Shown: positions 1 through 10,359 of the stretch, in pieces
How the letters are laid out: every line of letters starts with the position of its first letter
Position numbering within the stretch: the first letter of the stretch is position 1
DNA from: Macrobrachium rosenbergii
Lineage: Eukaryota; Arthropoda; Malacostraca; Decapoda; Palaemonidae
Assembly (NCBI RefSeq): GCF_040412425.1
Contig: NC_089744.1
Coordinates: forward strand, 37,756,099 to 37,820,098
Direction of reading: 5' to 3'
DNA: 64,000 nt
Made by a program: the position numbers and the translations under genes
Notes under the pieces: generated by a model
Databases searched by the model: none
Told to the model about the DNA's origin: nothing
What the model saw: the letters and a program-made list of their open reading frames with translations, nothing else

Positions 1-900
1 TCCCAGTTGACCCCTTCACAAGAAATCCTTTATCTGGGGATGATAATGAACTCTCAAGTTTTTCAGGCTTTTCTGTCACACTAGAGGATTTCCAACTGCC
101 TTCAAACAGTCCAAAAATTCTTAGCTCTTTCGTCTTTCATGGCTCATCAATGGATGAGCCTATCGGGAACCCTGGCTTCCATAGAAACCTTTGTCAAATT
201 ACAATTTTACCTGAAGGCCAACTGGAGCAAGAAAACTTAGCCCGACAGCCACGTCTTCCTGATCACCCCAAAAATAAAATCAGACCACAGTGGTGGCTGT
301 CAGAAAGAAGGCTGTCGGAAGGGAAGTCCCCTCATCCACTGAACTGAGACCTGAACTTTTATTCTGACATGTCGGGATGTGGACTCCAGATCAACAGGTC
401 TTACACATCATCATAAGAGAACTGATGGCAGTGCATCTAGGTCTTCAGAGTTTTGCTTCCTTAGTCCGCAACAAGACTGTAATGGTTCATGTGGACAACA
501 CCACAGCCTTAGCCTACATTTGGAAGCAAGGCGAGACCTACTCCTTCTCTCTGTCAAACAGCGAGAGACTTACTGCTGTGGGCAGACCAAAATCAAGTGA
601 CTGGTCACTCGGTTCATCCAAGGAAGACTAAATGTGATGGCAGATGAGCTGAGCTGTCAAAAGCAAGTCCTTCTGACAGAATGGACCCTAGATCCACTAG
701 TTTGCGTAGACCTGTGGAAGTTTTGGGGCAAACCAATGATAGACTTGTTCGCCACCTCCAGTAACCATTGTCTTCCTATGTACAGTATTGCTCGCCAGCC
801 CCAGACCCCCTTGCAGGGGCCGCGGACGCCATGCTGCAAGATTGGTCGAACCTGGAACCTCCTCCCTCTTGCCTGATCAGGGAGGTTTTGAACAAGTTCC
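1..900 (+). pseudogene. DIRS RT C-terminus and RNase H, copy A
   Basis: The first 350 bases encode, with frame breaks, the C-terminal RT segment seen intact in copy B (an SQL...EILYLGM...NS stretch followed by a WMSL.GTL.SIETF stretch). From 377 an open stretch reads as RNase H, with HVDNTTALAYIWKQG near residues 38-52, where the Asp matches a catalytic position. From 634 follows the usual post-RNase H segment of DIRS elements, with TEWTLDP and DLFATSSN. Stops and frame changes near 350, 600 and 780 break the reading, so no full protein can be made. Confidence 0.8.
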
Positions 901-1039
901 AGATGCACAGCAATACGACCTCGATCCCCATAGCTCCCTTTTGGGTTCTGAGAGTGTGGTTTTCGGACCTTCTTTGTCTGCTGGTAGACTTCCCAAGGAT
1001 GCTTCCTCAAAAGCTGTCTCTTCTCAGACAACCCCACTT

Positions 1040-2133
1040 CAGAAGACACCACCTAGGGTTGTCCACTCTTGCTCTGACAGGATTCAGACTGTCCGTAAGC
1101 TGTTCACAGTCAAGGGTTTTTCAAGAGGAACTGCAGAAGCAGTTGCTCAGTGCAGAAGATCTTCTAGCCTCGTCTATCAAGGCTAAGTGGTCAGTCTTTT
1201 GACAGTGGTGCCTCAGTCGCAATATCTCATCTTCTGCCACCACTGTAACTCAGATTGCAGACTTTCTCTTCTTCCTAAGGAATAGAAGGAACTTGTCGTC
1301 TTCGAGCATTAAAGACTATAGAGCTATGCTTAGCCCAGTCTTTAAACATAGAGGGTTGGCTCTCTCTTCAAACCCCAATATCAATGACCTTTTGAAGTCT
1401 TTTGAGATGACGAAATATAAAAAGGACAATTTTTCGGTATCCTGAAATCTGGATGTGGTCCTTAAATGGCTGTCTGGCCCATCATATGATCCCCTCAGGA
1501 CTTCTTCCCTTAGGAATTTGACTCGTAAGACTCTCTCCCTCTGTGCATTAGCCACAGCTAAACTCAACAGCGAACTTAAAGCCATTGACAGGAAAGTGGG
1601 CTTCTCTCAAGGGGATGCAGTTTGTTCTTTCACCATAGGCTTTTTAGCAAAGAATGAGGTTATGTCCAAGCCCAGGCCTCATTCTTACATGGTTAAGAAC
1701 TTATCAGATATCCTAGGATAAGAGGAAGAAGAGAGGATCCTGTGTCCAATCAGGTCACTGAAACACTACCTACATAGGACAGAAAAGATTAGGGTTACTT
1801 CTAATAACCTTTGGTGTTCAGTTAAGAACCCGTCTAGCCCTTCAAGAATGCCTTGTCGTTCTTTCTGAAAGATTTAATTAAAGAAACACACTCCTAGATT
1901 CAGGAGGAGTTTTTACTGAACTTTAAAGTAAGAGTACATGACATTAGGTGGTGTTCACTTCTTTGGCGTTCAGACATAACATGCCCCTGTCCACTATTAT
2001 CCAGTCCTATTACTGGAAGTGCAAGTCACTTTTTGCATCTTACTATTTGAAAGACGTAGAAATCGTGTTTAATGATTGCAGTACCCTGGGGACTTTATCG
2101 GTGGCTGGCATGGTATTAGGTGAAGAAACATAG
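1040..2133 (+). pseudogene. DIRS tyrosine recombinase, copy A
   Basis: The recombinase would join the linear or circular DNA of the element into the genome. The reading passes through several frames: QIADFLFFLRN near 1256, NLDVVLKWLSG near 1450, LATAK..SELKAIDRKVGFSQGDAVCSF near 1550-1625, and AFRHNMPLS...LFASYYLKDVE near 1965-2060. The codon at 1563-1565, where DIRS recombinases carry the first catalytic Arg (R before [VI]SEL), is CTC (Leu). The presumed nucleophile Tyr in the YYLKD motif is kept. A Trp codon before NLDVV has become a stop and the HxxR region is frameshifted, so the gene is dead. Confidence 0.82.
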
Positions 2134-2601
2134 GAAGCACTGTTTTTCTCCTGCTTTCTTTTTGCCTTGAAGTAGGGTTTTCGAGTTTTTGGGAAGCCTG
2201 GGGGTACGGAGTACCTGGAGTATCCACCGGTCTTAGTGGATAGGGTATGGTTTTTATTGGGTGTTTTCAGATTAGGTGACAGCGTTGTCTGGTTTTTGAT
2301 CTTGGTACTGTGCCCAGGGCAAGGGCACCTTTGTAAACTTTGCTAGTCATCAGACATTATCCCTCGCTGCAAAGTTCCCTCCTAAGTAGAAGTGGCACAG
2401 GGCTGTACCACTATGCCACTACTGGTCAAGATGAGCACCAACCAGAGGCAGTACTCCCCTGCAGCAGCTCTCATACAGGGTAAGGAAACAACAAGTGATG
2501 CATTAATGCTGGCAGATTTTTCTGTTTCAAAGTCATTATCATGCTTTAATGTTTTGTAATAGATTGTGTCCATGTATCCCACCTCCATTTAGTGTGGGAT
2601 T
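2134..2601 (+). other. Conserved non-coding block after YR, copy A
   Basis: The stretch between the recombinase stop and the internal complementary region has no shared ORF, yet it aligns well with the same interval of copies B, C and D. Anchors are CCCAGGGCAAGGGCA near 2313, an AGATGAGCACCAACCAGAGG-like stretch near 2429, and TCCCACCTCC just before the ICR. It is probably the 3' untranslated or regulatory part of the element; its function is unknown. Confidence 0.6.
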
Positions 2602-2690
2602 CAGCTATGTAATTACTTGGTAAGTTACTTATGTAAAAATTACATTTTTATGATAAAATAAAGTTTTATATATACTTACCAAGTAATTAC
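2602..2690. repeat. DIRS internal complementary region (ICR), copy A
   Basis: A self-complementary stretch opens with TAATTACTTGGTAAGT and closes with ACTTACCAAGTAATTA. Its reverse complement reads as the right terminus of the element followed directly by a left terminus, which is the defining property of the DIRS ICR, thought to template completion of the element ends on a circle. Confidence 0.8.
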
Positions 2691-2719
2691 TATACTATTA
2701 GAGCCCTCCCTCCTCCCCT

Positions 2720-2927
2720 CCCATGGACATGAGGGCATAAATGAATTGTCAACCGGCTGCCCTGTTGTTCCAATGTTCCCCGTAGAAGGCGGGGTTGTCA
2801 CCTGAGTAAGACAATTAAAAAGTGCTACTGCGAAATTCAAAAAAAGTTGCCACTTGAGGTAGAATAATTAGCTATGTAATTACTTGGGAAGTATATGTAA
2901 AAATTTATTTTATCATAAAAATATCAT
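2720..2927. repeat. Right inverted terminal repeat, DIRS copy A
   Basis: This begins after the pyrimidine tract GAGCCCTCCCTCCTCCCC and ends with AGCTATGTAATTACTTGGG...TTATCATAAAAATATCAT. It is related, in reverse complement, to the left terminal repeat at 3880-4095. The element end is placed near 2927 by comparison with the other copies. Confidence 0.72.
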
Positions 2928-3576
2928 GTTTATAGCTTATCTAACTGTGTAAGTTGCTGAAAGGAATCCTGTGTTCATGGTAGGGGTCATATTCTGTACA
3001 AATAGGAATACTGTGATGATCTTCATCAAAGCAAATGCCTAGAGAATGATTGTATATCTTTTAAAGCACTGTAGAGTTGCAGAAGTTGAGTTTATTTGCA
3101 TATAGACACTTGAGGATCCACTGGAGCATGTGGTGTAAGATTTGATCCCCCTGCCTTTCAGAGAAGATATACGTTCAGTGGGGTTTTGATGAAACAAAGA
3201 TATTTATCATAGCTCTGTTTCATTTGAACTCTCCTGTGGTGACAGAAAATGTTTTTATTTCTTAATTTCATGGAATTCAACCATAGTGCCCTCCTTCCAA
3301 CCCCCTGGGTTGGTTGAGGACTTGCTTTACAAGTGTTGTTAAAAAGTGTTGCAGTTTGTTGGGGCTTTTACCTTCCTAGTTAAGTAATGCTGACAGTTTG
3401 ACAGTAAGGGTCAATTACCAAGACTGGCAAGATTAAACTTTTAAAATAGTGGTTTGTGTTTGTTAAACATTAATACGTATTTGAAATTATGGATTTTTAT
3501 TTAATATTTATGTAGATCAATGGAATATAGTAAAATATTTGATGTAAGTATAAAAGCTTTTTATTTTTTTACACAG
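2928..3576 (+). other. Intron of MINDY gene, no element recognised
   Basis: AT-rich single-copy-looking sequence between copy A and the exon at 3577. It ends in a pyrimidine-rich tract and the acceptor ACACAG. I see no ORF or repeat of note. Confidence 0.5.
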
Positions 3577-3776
3577 GGTACGTGATTTTGAATTTACGGG
3601 TGAACTTTGCATATTTGATTTACTTGGCATCATGCTATACCATGGATGGGTGGTTGATCCTTCTTCAGAAGTGGCAGAAATAATTAAAGGTCTATCTTAC
3701 AACCAACTTACAAATAATATTTTTGCCTGGAGAGAAGAAGCTGTTAAAAACAACAACAATGATTTATTGGTGAAAG
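3577..3776 (+). CDS. MINDY1/2: MINDY-1/2 deubiquitinase, internal exon (catalytic domain)
   Basis: MINDY-1/2 (FAM63A/B) are cysteine-type deubiquitinases that trim K48-linked polyubiquitin from the distal end. This exon is entered in phase 2 (first full codon at 3578) after an ACACAG acceptor and leaves in phase 1 at AAAG|GTAA. It encodes about 66 residues with the family signature CIFDLLGIMLYHGWVVDP at residues 11-28, then a GLSYNQL segment, both typical of the catalytic domain downstream of the active-site Cys. The exon carrying that Cys must lie left of the window. There are no stops or frameshifts, unlike the surrounding elements. The exon sits between DIRS copies A and C. I cannot tell MINDY1 from MINDY2; invertebrates usually have a single gene. 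Confidence 0.9.
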
Positions 3777-3879
3777 GTAAATTTTTCATTATTTTCTGAA
3801 GGTATGTATATTGTTTATGGTGTAGTTTGATGTGAGAACAGGATACTCAGAAAATGTCTAATGATATTTTTTTAACTGC

Positions 3880-4095
3880 ATGGTTTCATATAAGTAAACT
3901 TACCAAGTAATTACATAGCTAATGTTTCTACCTCGCACAGCAACTTTTAAAAAAAATTGCAGTAGTGCTTCTATTGTTTTGTGTAGGTGACAGGCCCCGG
4001 CCACTATCAGGAGATGCAGGAAACAAACCGGCAGATAGACTCAGTTTGTTTTGCCGACTGTGGTGCACACATCGGCGCCATTTGCAGCAGCTTTT
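3880..4095. repeat. Left inverted terminal repeat, DIRS copy C
   Basis: This starts near TTTCATATAAGTAAACTTACC and runs through ACATAGCTAATG, CCTCGCACAGCAAC and TGTAGGTGACAGGCCC. The reverse complement matches 16935-17149. The leader of copy C continues to about 4183, where copy B begins. Confidence 0.8.
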
Positions 4096-4183
4096 TTGAT
4101 GGTTTATTCAGTTGTCTTTGCAGTTATTGGTGAAGTACAATTACCTTATTTTGGTAGCCTTCAAACTTTGGATAGTTTATTAT

Positions 4184-4392
4184 AAATTTTTATGTAAGTA
4201 ACTTACCAAGTAATTACTTAGCTAACAATTATGCTCACATGGCATCCTAAATTGAAAATTTGTGGTAATGTGTCAGCTGCAAAGTGGGGGATGACAGGCC
4301 CTGCCCACTGCAACAGGAGCATGGGAGCGACTCACGGCCAATGGCATCATTCTCTTTTATGCCTTGCTGTCGACAACACATCAGTCTCTGCA
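4184..4392. repeat. Left inverted terminal repeat, DIRS copy B
   Basis: It runs from AATTTTTATGTAAGTAACTTACC through GGCATCCTAAATTGAAAAT and GGGATGACAGGCCC to about CATCATTCTCTTTTATG. All these stretches recur, reversed, at 10360-10563. Confidence 0.82.
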
Positions 4393-4515
4393 GTCCTGCC
4401 TGATTCGCTGGTTGTTGCATGCTTGCTGAAGTAGGTAAAGTATTTCACTTTCGTTTAGTTCAAGCTCTTGTTTTTTGGTTTTGTCAGTGCTTTTAGATCT
4501 TTCTTCTAGTTAGCT

Positions 4516-6909
4516 ATGTCTGATTCTAGTTCTTTCAGTCATCACTGTTGTAGTGAAGGCTGTAAGGCTAGATTAACTAAGCTTTGTTATGACGCACATA
4601 CCATCTGCACTAAGCGTAGGGGCAGGTGTGTTCAAGGGAGAGTACGTGTGGAGAGTGTAAGGACTAGGATGAATGTAAATGGAAGGTGCTTGAATGTCAT
4701 CTTAGTAGACTTGAGAAGAATAGGATAAGGAAGGTGGCCACTCGGGCCGAAAGTAGTGCCTCTGTTAGTAGAGATTCTTCATGTAAGCTTAAGACAGACT
4801 CTAGCCTTGCTCTTCCAGCTACTCCCTGGTCATACACTTTCTCCTATTCCCAGCCCCCTTCTGTCCCTCCACATACTCCCGTGCTAAGCTCCCGTGCTTC
4901 TGACCCCAATGCCGTTGGCCAGTCTTGAGTCTAGAATCGAGTCCAAGTTTGACAAGAAAATAAGTCTAGTGGTTAATTCAATATTGAAGATAGGGGCATC
5001 CCTACAAGCCCTTATGGACAAACTTTTCAGTGATAAAGTGTCTAGTGATGAAGTGTTAAGTGAAATGTTAGTGGAGGAGATGGTTTCCCATCCCATCGGT
5101 TCTCCTAGACGAAGGTCACTGTCCCACTCCCCTGATCCTGGGAGAAGACATACCGGAGGTCCAAAGGAAGCTGACGGGCTTGTCCCCTCAGTCGAGCCTG
5201 TTGCTAGATCTCAGGCTTTGACAGACTGCCACTGGAAAGGTGTCGTTGGATCTGCACCGCATGTCTTCAAGCTCGGGCTCAGATTCCTACTGCGGGCGTC
5301 ACAGATACTTCCTTGATTTGTCCCGGCCACTGACAAGGGACATGGACGACTTGGCCCCTTCTTCCCCGTTGCCTGTCAAGTGTCACAGGGATGCCTTCAA
5401 CAACCCACTTCCGTCTTGCAGCTATGGCATGGATCCTTTAGTACTGCATTCGCCTTGGTTCAGCTGTTTCGTTCTCACCCAAGGATTCCAAGCTCCCGAA
5501 GCATTGTTCTAAGCGCCTGTCGCCCGAGACCCCATCTCGCCCAGAGCCCCCCAGCACCCACTCCTGACAGCCCAGTTCTGGCTCCCGTGCTCCCAGCATC
5601 TGCTTCTGCGTGCACAACTCTTGCTCCTGCGAGCCCAGCACCTGCTCCCATGCGCGCAGCACCTGCTCCTGTGTGCTGAGCGCCTGCTCCCGTGCACCCA
5701 GCTGCGAACTCCAAGCGCCCGGCCCCATCATCCAGGAACCTGATCCCTACTCATCATCAACTGTCTTCATCTCTCGAACGCCAAGTTTCCGCCTCGGAGC
5801 CAGACGACCTCTCGTTGGCACCCATCAAGGAACAGCTGTCAGAGATCTTAAGCATCATTAGGAAAGTGCCCTTATCAAAGCCTTCTCAAGGTTTGATTTG
5901 TCCTTGTCTCCGGTCTCGTCGGAAGACGAAGAGGAGATCAAACAAGATGCTTCTTCTCCCACAGCTTGTGTGTCTCATCTTCGGTTCCTCCTGGCAAGTT
6001 TTCCTACCTTTTTTGCCTGGCTGCTCCGTAATCTCCTGCTTCTACCTTCCTTATGAGAAGTCTTCCTGAAGAGCACTCTCAACTTCCCAAGATGGTGCTT
6101 TCTTCCTCCTGTAAGAAAGCAATGAAAAAGATTGAAGAATGGCTCTCAATGAAGAGAGAGCAGGGCAAAGCAACTTCTGCCCAGCCTCCCTCTCATCTCG
6201 TCAAGAGGAAATATCAGCCATATGTCACTGGGGAAGCTCCCTCTCTGGGAGTCGCTGCCTCCTCCCATGGGGACTTCTCCTGCCTTATCAACTCTTCTTG
6301 TCGGTCAGCCTTCGCTTTAGCCAAAGTTTTTTTCTCTTCCTCGGAACTGGACCATCTCATTAAGAACCTCTTCAAGCTTCTCATAGTACTAAGTTTTCTG
6401 GACTGGACAGTAGGAGCCATTGCAAAGAAGATCAAGGACTTTTAAGGGCTTGGACGAGCTCTTCACAGCAGACCTGTTCAGTGCTCTCTCTTGTGCTAAC
6501 AAAGCCACCAGGGACAGCTCTTCATAACTCGCAGCTGTTTACGCTTTCGGAGTTCTTAAAAAGAGAAAACTTTGGTGCTCTTTCACCACAAGAGGAGTCA
6601 CTTCTTCACAGAGATCAGCCTCGTTATTTTCTCCATTGGATTCTTCTCACCTATTTTCCCAGTCAATCGTGGAAGAGATCGCATTACATCTCCAGAAGAA
6701 ATCCACCCGCAACCTGCTTGCAAAGTCTTCTAAACAACCCCAAGAGTTCTTCGTCTTCATCGTTTATTCCCAAGATGATCTGTCCGCTGCAACAGCATCC
6801 CTTTTGCAGGAATAAGCCCAAACCACAAGTTAGACCTCGTTCCAACCTCCGGTTTCAATCTAGATCCTTTAAGAAGAACTCCTCTTCCAAGCTGGTGTCC
6901 AAGAAGTGA
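4516..6909 (+). pseudogene. DIRS gag-like ORF1, copy B (broken)
   Basis: The likely start is the ATG at 4516 (MSDSSSFSHHCCSEGCKARL), matching the gag start of copy C at 10598. Reading continues through several frames. The N-terminal part has Cys/His residues (HHCCSEGC). A segment at 4894-5100 has SRIESKFDKKISLVV, and the RRHTGG motif near 5150 recurs in copies C and D. A Pro/Ala-rich repeat lies at 5519-5705. A C-terminal part at 6053-6445 includes YQPYVTGEAPSLG and a helical FSSSELDHLIKNLFK stretch. Gag would package element RNA. There are at least four frame breaks. Family assignment rests on position before the RT and similarity among copies. Confidence 0.68.
5519..5705. repeat. Pro/Ala-rich minisatellite in gag, copy B
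   Basis: Imperfect short repeats of a CCCAGCACCTGCTCC-like unit encode Pro-Ala-rich or Ser-Cys-rich peptides, depending on frame. The same part of gag in copy C (12225-12345) holds a different version built on CTCGAGCACC, so the repeat evolves quickly between copies. Confidence 0.6.
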
Positions 6910-6960
6910 ACCAGAAGTCCTTCGTGCCCCAGTAGGAGCCAGACTTCTTTTCTGGCAGAA

Positions 6961-8119
6961 ATGGTATCACGGGGGAGCAGACCAATGGATTGTCAAAATG
7001 TTAAAGGAGGGCTACTGCATCCCGTTCTTGGAGAACCCTCCTTTAGTTACCTCTCCCATCACTTTGACGGCCTACTCAAGAGACTCGGAGAAACATTTGA
7101 CCCTTTTGAAGGAAGTATCCTCTCTCCTTCTGAAGCGGGCCATAGAAGAAGTCGAGGATGTACAAACCCAGGGCTTCTACAATCATCTGTTTGTAGTCCC
7201 CAAAACATTGGGCGGTTGGAGACTGGTCCTAGACGTAAACGTTCTCAGTCTCTTTGTAAGGAAGGTGAAGATCGAGATGGAGACGAACCAGTCAGTCATG
7301 GCTTCCATTCACCCGGGTGATTGGATGGTCATGCTGGGTATGCAAGATGCATACATCCATATCCCCATCCATCAGAATTCCAGGAAGTATCTCAGGTTCA
7401 TCTTCCAGGGAAAAGTCCTCCAGTTTTGGTTCCTTTGCTCCAGCCTCTCTATAGCTCCTCAGGTAGTCTCCCGATTCCTCTCCCCTCTCGCCAGATGGCT
7501 CCACCTAGTCGGCATAAATATCAGCCTTTGCCTGGACAACTGGCTTCTTCGATCTCCTTCGAAGAAGTGCACGAAGGACCTTCAGACAACTCTCCAGCTT
7601 TCTCAAGATCTAGGAATTCTTTTAAATCTCCAGAAGTCCCAGTTAGCCCCTACACAGAAGATTCTTTATTTGGGGATGATTCTCAACTCTTGGACTTTTC
7701 AGGTTTTTCCGTCCCCCAAGAGAATCGCAAACTACCTCCAGATGATTTGCAGTTTCCTCGTCCTTTCGTTGTGTTCGGCTCATCGGTGGATGAGCCTTCT
7801 AGGGACTTTGTCGTCTATCGAGACCTTCGTCAAGTTGGGTAGATTGCACGTGAGAGTTCTCCAATTCTACCTCAAAGTCTACTGGGACAGGAAGACTCAA
7901 CCGGACTCTGTCATCTTTCCCATCACTCAGGAGATAAAATCAGAACTCCAATGGTGGCTGTCCAAAGGAAGACTTTTGCAGGGAAGATCTCTTCCCCCTC
8001 TGAGTCCTGACCTAGAATTTTACTCAGATGCCTCAGATCTAGGCTTTGGAGCCCTTCTAGGGAGTCAAGTGGTTCCGAGACATGGTTCCCGGAGGAAAGC
8101 AATCTTCATATCAACATAA
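6961..8119 (+). pseudogene. DIRS reverse transcriptase, copy B
   Basis: The longest ORF in the window (from 6998, 373 codons) covers most of the RT and the start of RNase H. In order it shows PLVTSPITLTAYS, RAIEEVEDVQTQGFYNHLFVVPK, GGWRLVLDVNVL, GMQDAYIHIPIHQNSRKYLRF (motif A), LSIAPQVVSRFL (motif B), LCLDNWLLRS (motif C), KSQLAPTQKILYLGM and WMSLLGTL, then SELQWWLSKGRL and EFYSDASDLGFGALLG of RNase H. Two catalytic positions are lost: the motif A Asp is Gly, and the second Asp of motif C is Asn. The frame ends early at 8119. RT would copy element RNA to DNA. This is the best-preserved RT here but it should not be active. Confidence 0.85.
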
Positions 8120-8648
8120 AGAAGCTGAAGGCCATTCATCTAGGTCTCCAGCATTTCTCAACCTCAACTCGCAACAAGGCAGTGGTTATTCATGCGGACA
8201 ACACCACTTTGTCGTATATCAGGAAACGGGGGCACTCGTTCCTTTTCCCTCTGCCAGACTGCAAAGGACCTTCTGCTTTGGGCGCACCAAAATCAAGTGA
8301 CTTTGGTCACTTGTTTTATTCGGGAAATTAAACATCCTGGGAGACGAGTTGAGCGGTCGGAAGCAGGTCCTTCCTACTGCGTGGACCTTGGACCACAGGA
8401 TCTGTGTCGACCCTTGGCGATTGTGGGGCATACCGTCCTTTGACCTGTTTGCCACCTCAAGAAATAGTCGTCTTCCCGTCTGCTACTCTCCAGCCCTGGA
8501 TCCCCAGGCATGGGCGACGGACACCATGCTCCTAGACTGGTCAGGCCTGGACCTTTATGCCTTCCCACCCTTCATCTTGGTGAGGGAAATCCTGAACAAG
8601 TTCGTGTCATACTGCAATGTCTCAGTGACACTTGTAGCTTCGTTCTGA
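8000..8648 (+). pseudogene. DIRS RNase H and downstream segment, copy B
   Basis: RNase H begins with FYSDASDLGFGALLG (8019-8063, in the RT frame). After a frame change near 8090 come LKAIHLGLQHFS and VIHADNTTLSYIRK around 8120-8225. At 8349 the segment SGRKQVLPTAWTLDHRICVDPWRLWG begins, followed by FDLFATSRNSRLP and LDLYAFPPFILV, the conserved DIRS stretch after RNase H. RNase H removes the RNA strand during cDNA synthesis. Two frame changes split it. Confidence 0.78.
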
Positions 8649-8689
8649 CCCACGAAGGAATGGTCCCTGGACCTTCTACGTCTACTGGT

Positions 8690-9753
8690 AGACTCCCCAA
8701 GGCTGCTTTCCCAAAGACCGTGGCTACTCAAACAACCTCACTTCAAGAGATACCACCAAGGGTTGTCCACTCTTGCTCTGACAGGTTTCAGACTGTCAGG
8801 AACTTGTCAGAGCGAAAGGTTTTTCAAGAGCAGCTGTGGAAGCTAGTGCAAAGTGCAGACGATAATCTATTTGCAACGTCTACCAGTGAAGGTGGACAGT
8901 GTTCCATTGATGGTGCCTCAGACATCACATCTCATCTTTTGAGACATCTTTAACCCAGATGGCAGATTTTCTCCTATACCTGAGGACCTCTACAGTAGGC
9001 ATCTGTCCTTGTCCACCATTAAAGGATACCGAGCGATGCTTACCTCGGTTTTCAAACAGAGGTATGGGTCTTTCATCTAACCAGGGTCTTAATGATCTCA
9101 TTAAGTCATTCGATACTTCCAAGCAGAAGAAATCTGATTTAGTGTCTTGGGACTTAGATGTGGTCCTTACGTGGCTTACAGGTCTTCCTTTTGAGCCACT
9201 CAGTTCCGCTTCCCTCAAGAGCCTTACTCGGAAGATCCTCTTTCTAGTAGCCCTGGCTATGGCTGAACATGTAAGTGAACTGCACGTGATTGACAAGAGG
9301 GTAGGCTTTTCCCAAGGGGATGCATTGTGCTCTTTCGCCTTAGGCTTCTTAGCCAAGAATGAGGATCCTTGTAAGCCTTGGCCTCACTCCTCCCATATTA
9401 GGAATTTAATGGAAATCCTAGGCGCAGATAAAGAGGAGAAGGTTCTTTGCCCAGTCAGAGGACCGAGACGATTAGAGGACCTGCTAGCAACCTCTGGTGT
9501 TCTGTCAAGAATCCTTTTCATCCTCTTTCCAAGAATGCCCTATTGTTCCGTATTAGAGACCTGATCTCCAAAGCGCATTCCCGGATTCAGGAAAACTTTT
9601 CCTTTGATCAAAGTTAGAGCTCAAGCACAATTTATCCCTCTCATCCATTCTTCAGTCAACCTTTTGGAGGTGCAAATCGATCTTCATGTCTCATTATTTT
9701 AAAGAAGTGGAAACAGTGTTTGAAAACTGCAGTACCCTCGGACCATGAGCAGT
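8690..9753 (+). pseudogene. DIRS tyrosine recombinase, copy B
   Basis: The longest open part starts at 8959 (MADFLLYLRT) and reads FDTSKQKKSDLVSWDLDVVLTWLTG, LVALAMAEHVSELHVIDKRVGFSQGDALCSFALGFLAKNEDP. The first catalytic Arg expected before VSEL is His here (CAT at 9268-9270). The HxxR region present in copy C at 16204-16215 is mostly deleted: KVRAQ is followed at once by unrelated codons. The C-terminal IFMSHYFKEVE, with the presumed nucleophile Tyr, survives in another frame near 9690. The gene cannot give active recombinase. Confidence 0.8.
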
Positions 9754-10235
9754 GGCTGGCATGGTATTAGGGAAGAAGCGTTGGAGAGATTCCGTCTCTC
9801 TTCTGTCTCTTCGCCTTGATGTAGGGTGTCAAGTTTTTGGGGAGCCTGGGGGGTTATTTTTTACCTGGAGTGCCCACCAGTTCTTTGGATGGGTAGTGGT
9901 TTGTTGTGTCAGGGTGGGGGACAGTGTTATCCGGTTGTTTTTTTGTGGTACTGCACCCAGGGCAAGGGCAACTTTTTTCTGCATGCATCTTGTCAGCGAT
10001 CAGGCATATCCTCCATTGCTAGACTTCCACTGATGTAGAGGCGACTCTCAGCTCACTGCTGCACCACTACAGGTTAAGATGAGCACCAAGTAGAGGCAGT
10101 AGCTCTCTTACCAGGAAAGGAAGTGACAAGCTTTGTTTCAATGCTAGCCATCATTTCTAGTTCAAGTCATTACCAAACTTAATGTTTTGAAGTAGAATTG
10201 TACATTCATCCCACCCCCCTTTCAGTGTGGGGTTC
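9754..10235 (+). other. Conserved non-coding block after YR, copy B
   Basis: It corresponds to 2134-2601 of copy A, 16403-16827 of copy C and 50640-51177 of copy D, with GGTACTGC.CCCAGGGCAAGGGCA near 9948 and AGATGAGCACCAAG.AGAGGC near 10078. No ORF is shared between copies. Confidence 0.58.
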
Positions 10236-10321
10236 AGCTAAGTAATTACTTGGTAAGTTACTTATATAAAAATGAAATTTTTATAATAAAATAAAGTTTT
10301 ATATATACTTACCAAGTAATT
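10236..10321. repeat. DIRS internal complementary region, copy B
   Basis: AGTAATTACTTGGTAAGTTACTT at the left and TATATACTTACCAAGTAATT at the right flank an AT-rich centre. Its reverse complement equals the right terminus joined to the left terminus of copy B (compare 10520-10563 and 4184-4225). A pyrimidine tract CCTCCCTCCTCCCC follows. Confidence 0.8.
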
Positions 10322-10359
10322 CCTGAATCAGAGCCCTCCCTCCTCCCCTTTTTTCATGG

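Larger units (their letters stand above)
1..2927 (+). mobile_element. DIRS-type YR retrotransposon, copy A (3' part)
   Basis: The window opens inside this element. What remains, in order, is the end of the reverse transcriptase, RNase H, tyrosine recombinase, a conserved non-coding block, the internal complementary region and the right inverted terminal repeat. The same order and recognisable homology occur in copies B, C and D. Frameshifts and stops interrupt every coding part, so it is a dead copy. It lies in the host-gene intron before the exon at 3577. Its left end is outside the window. Confidence 0.88.

Noticed and set aside
657..1052. 131-codon minus-strand ORF
   Set aside because: It is antisense to the RNase H/YR region of DIRS copy A; the plus strand has the homologous domains. 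The same holds for minus-strand ORFs at 8219-8455, 8925-9356, 14802-15131 and 46822-47232.
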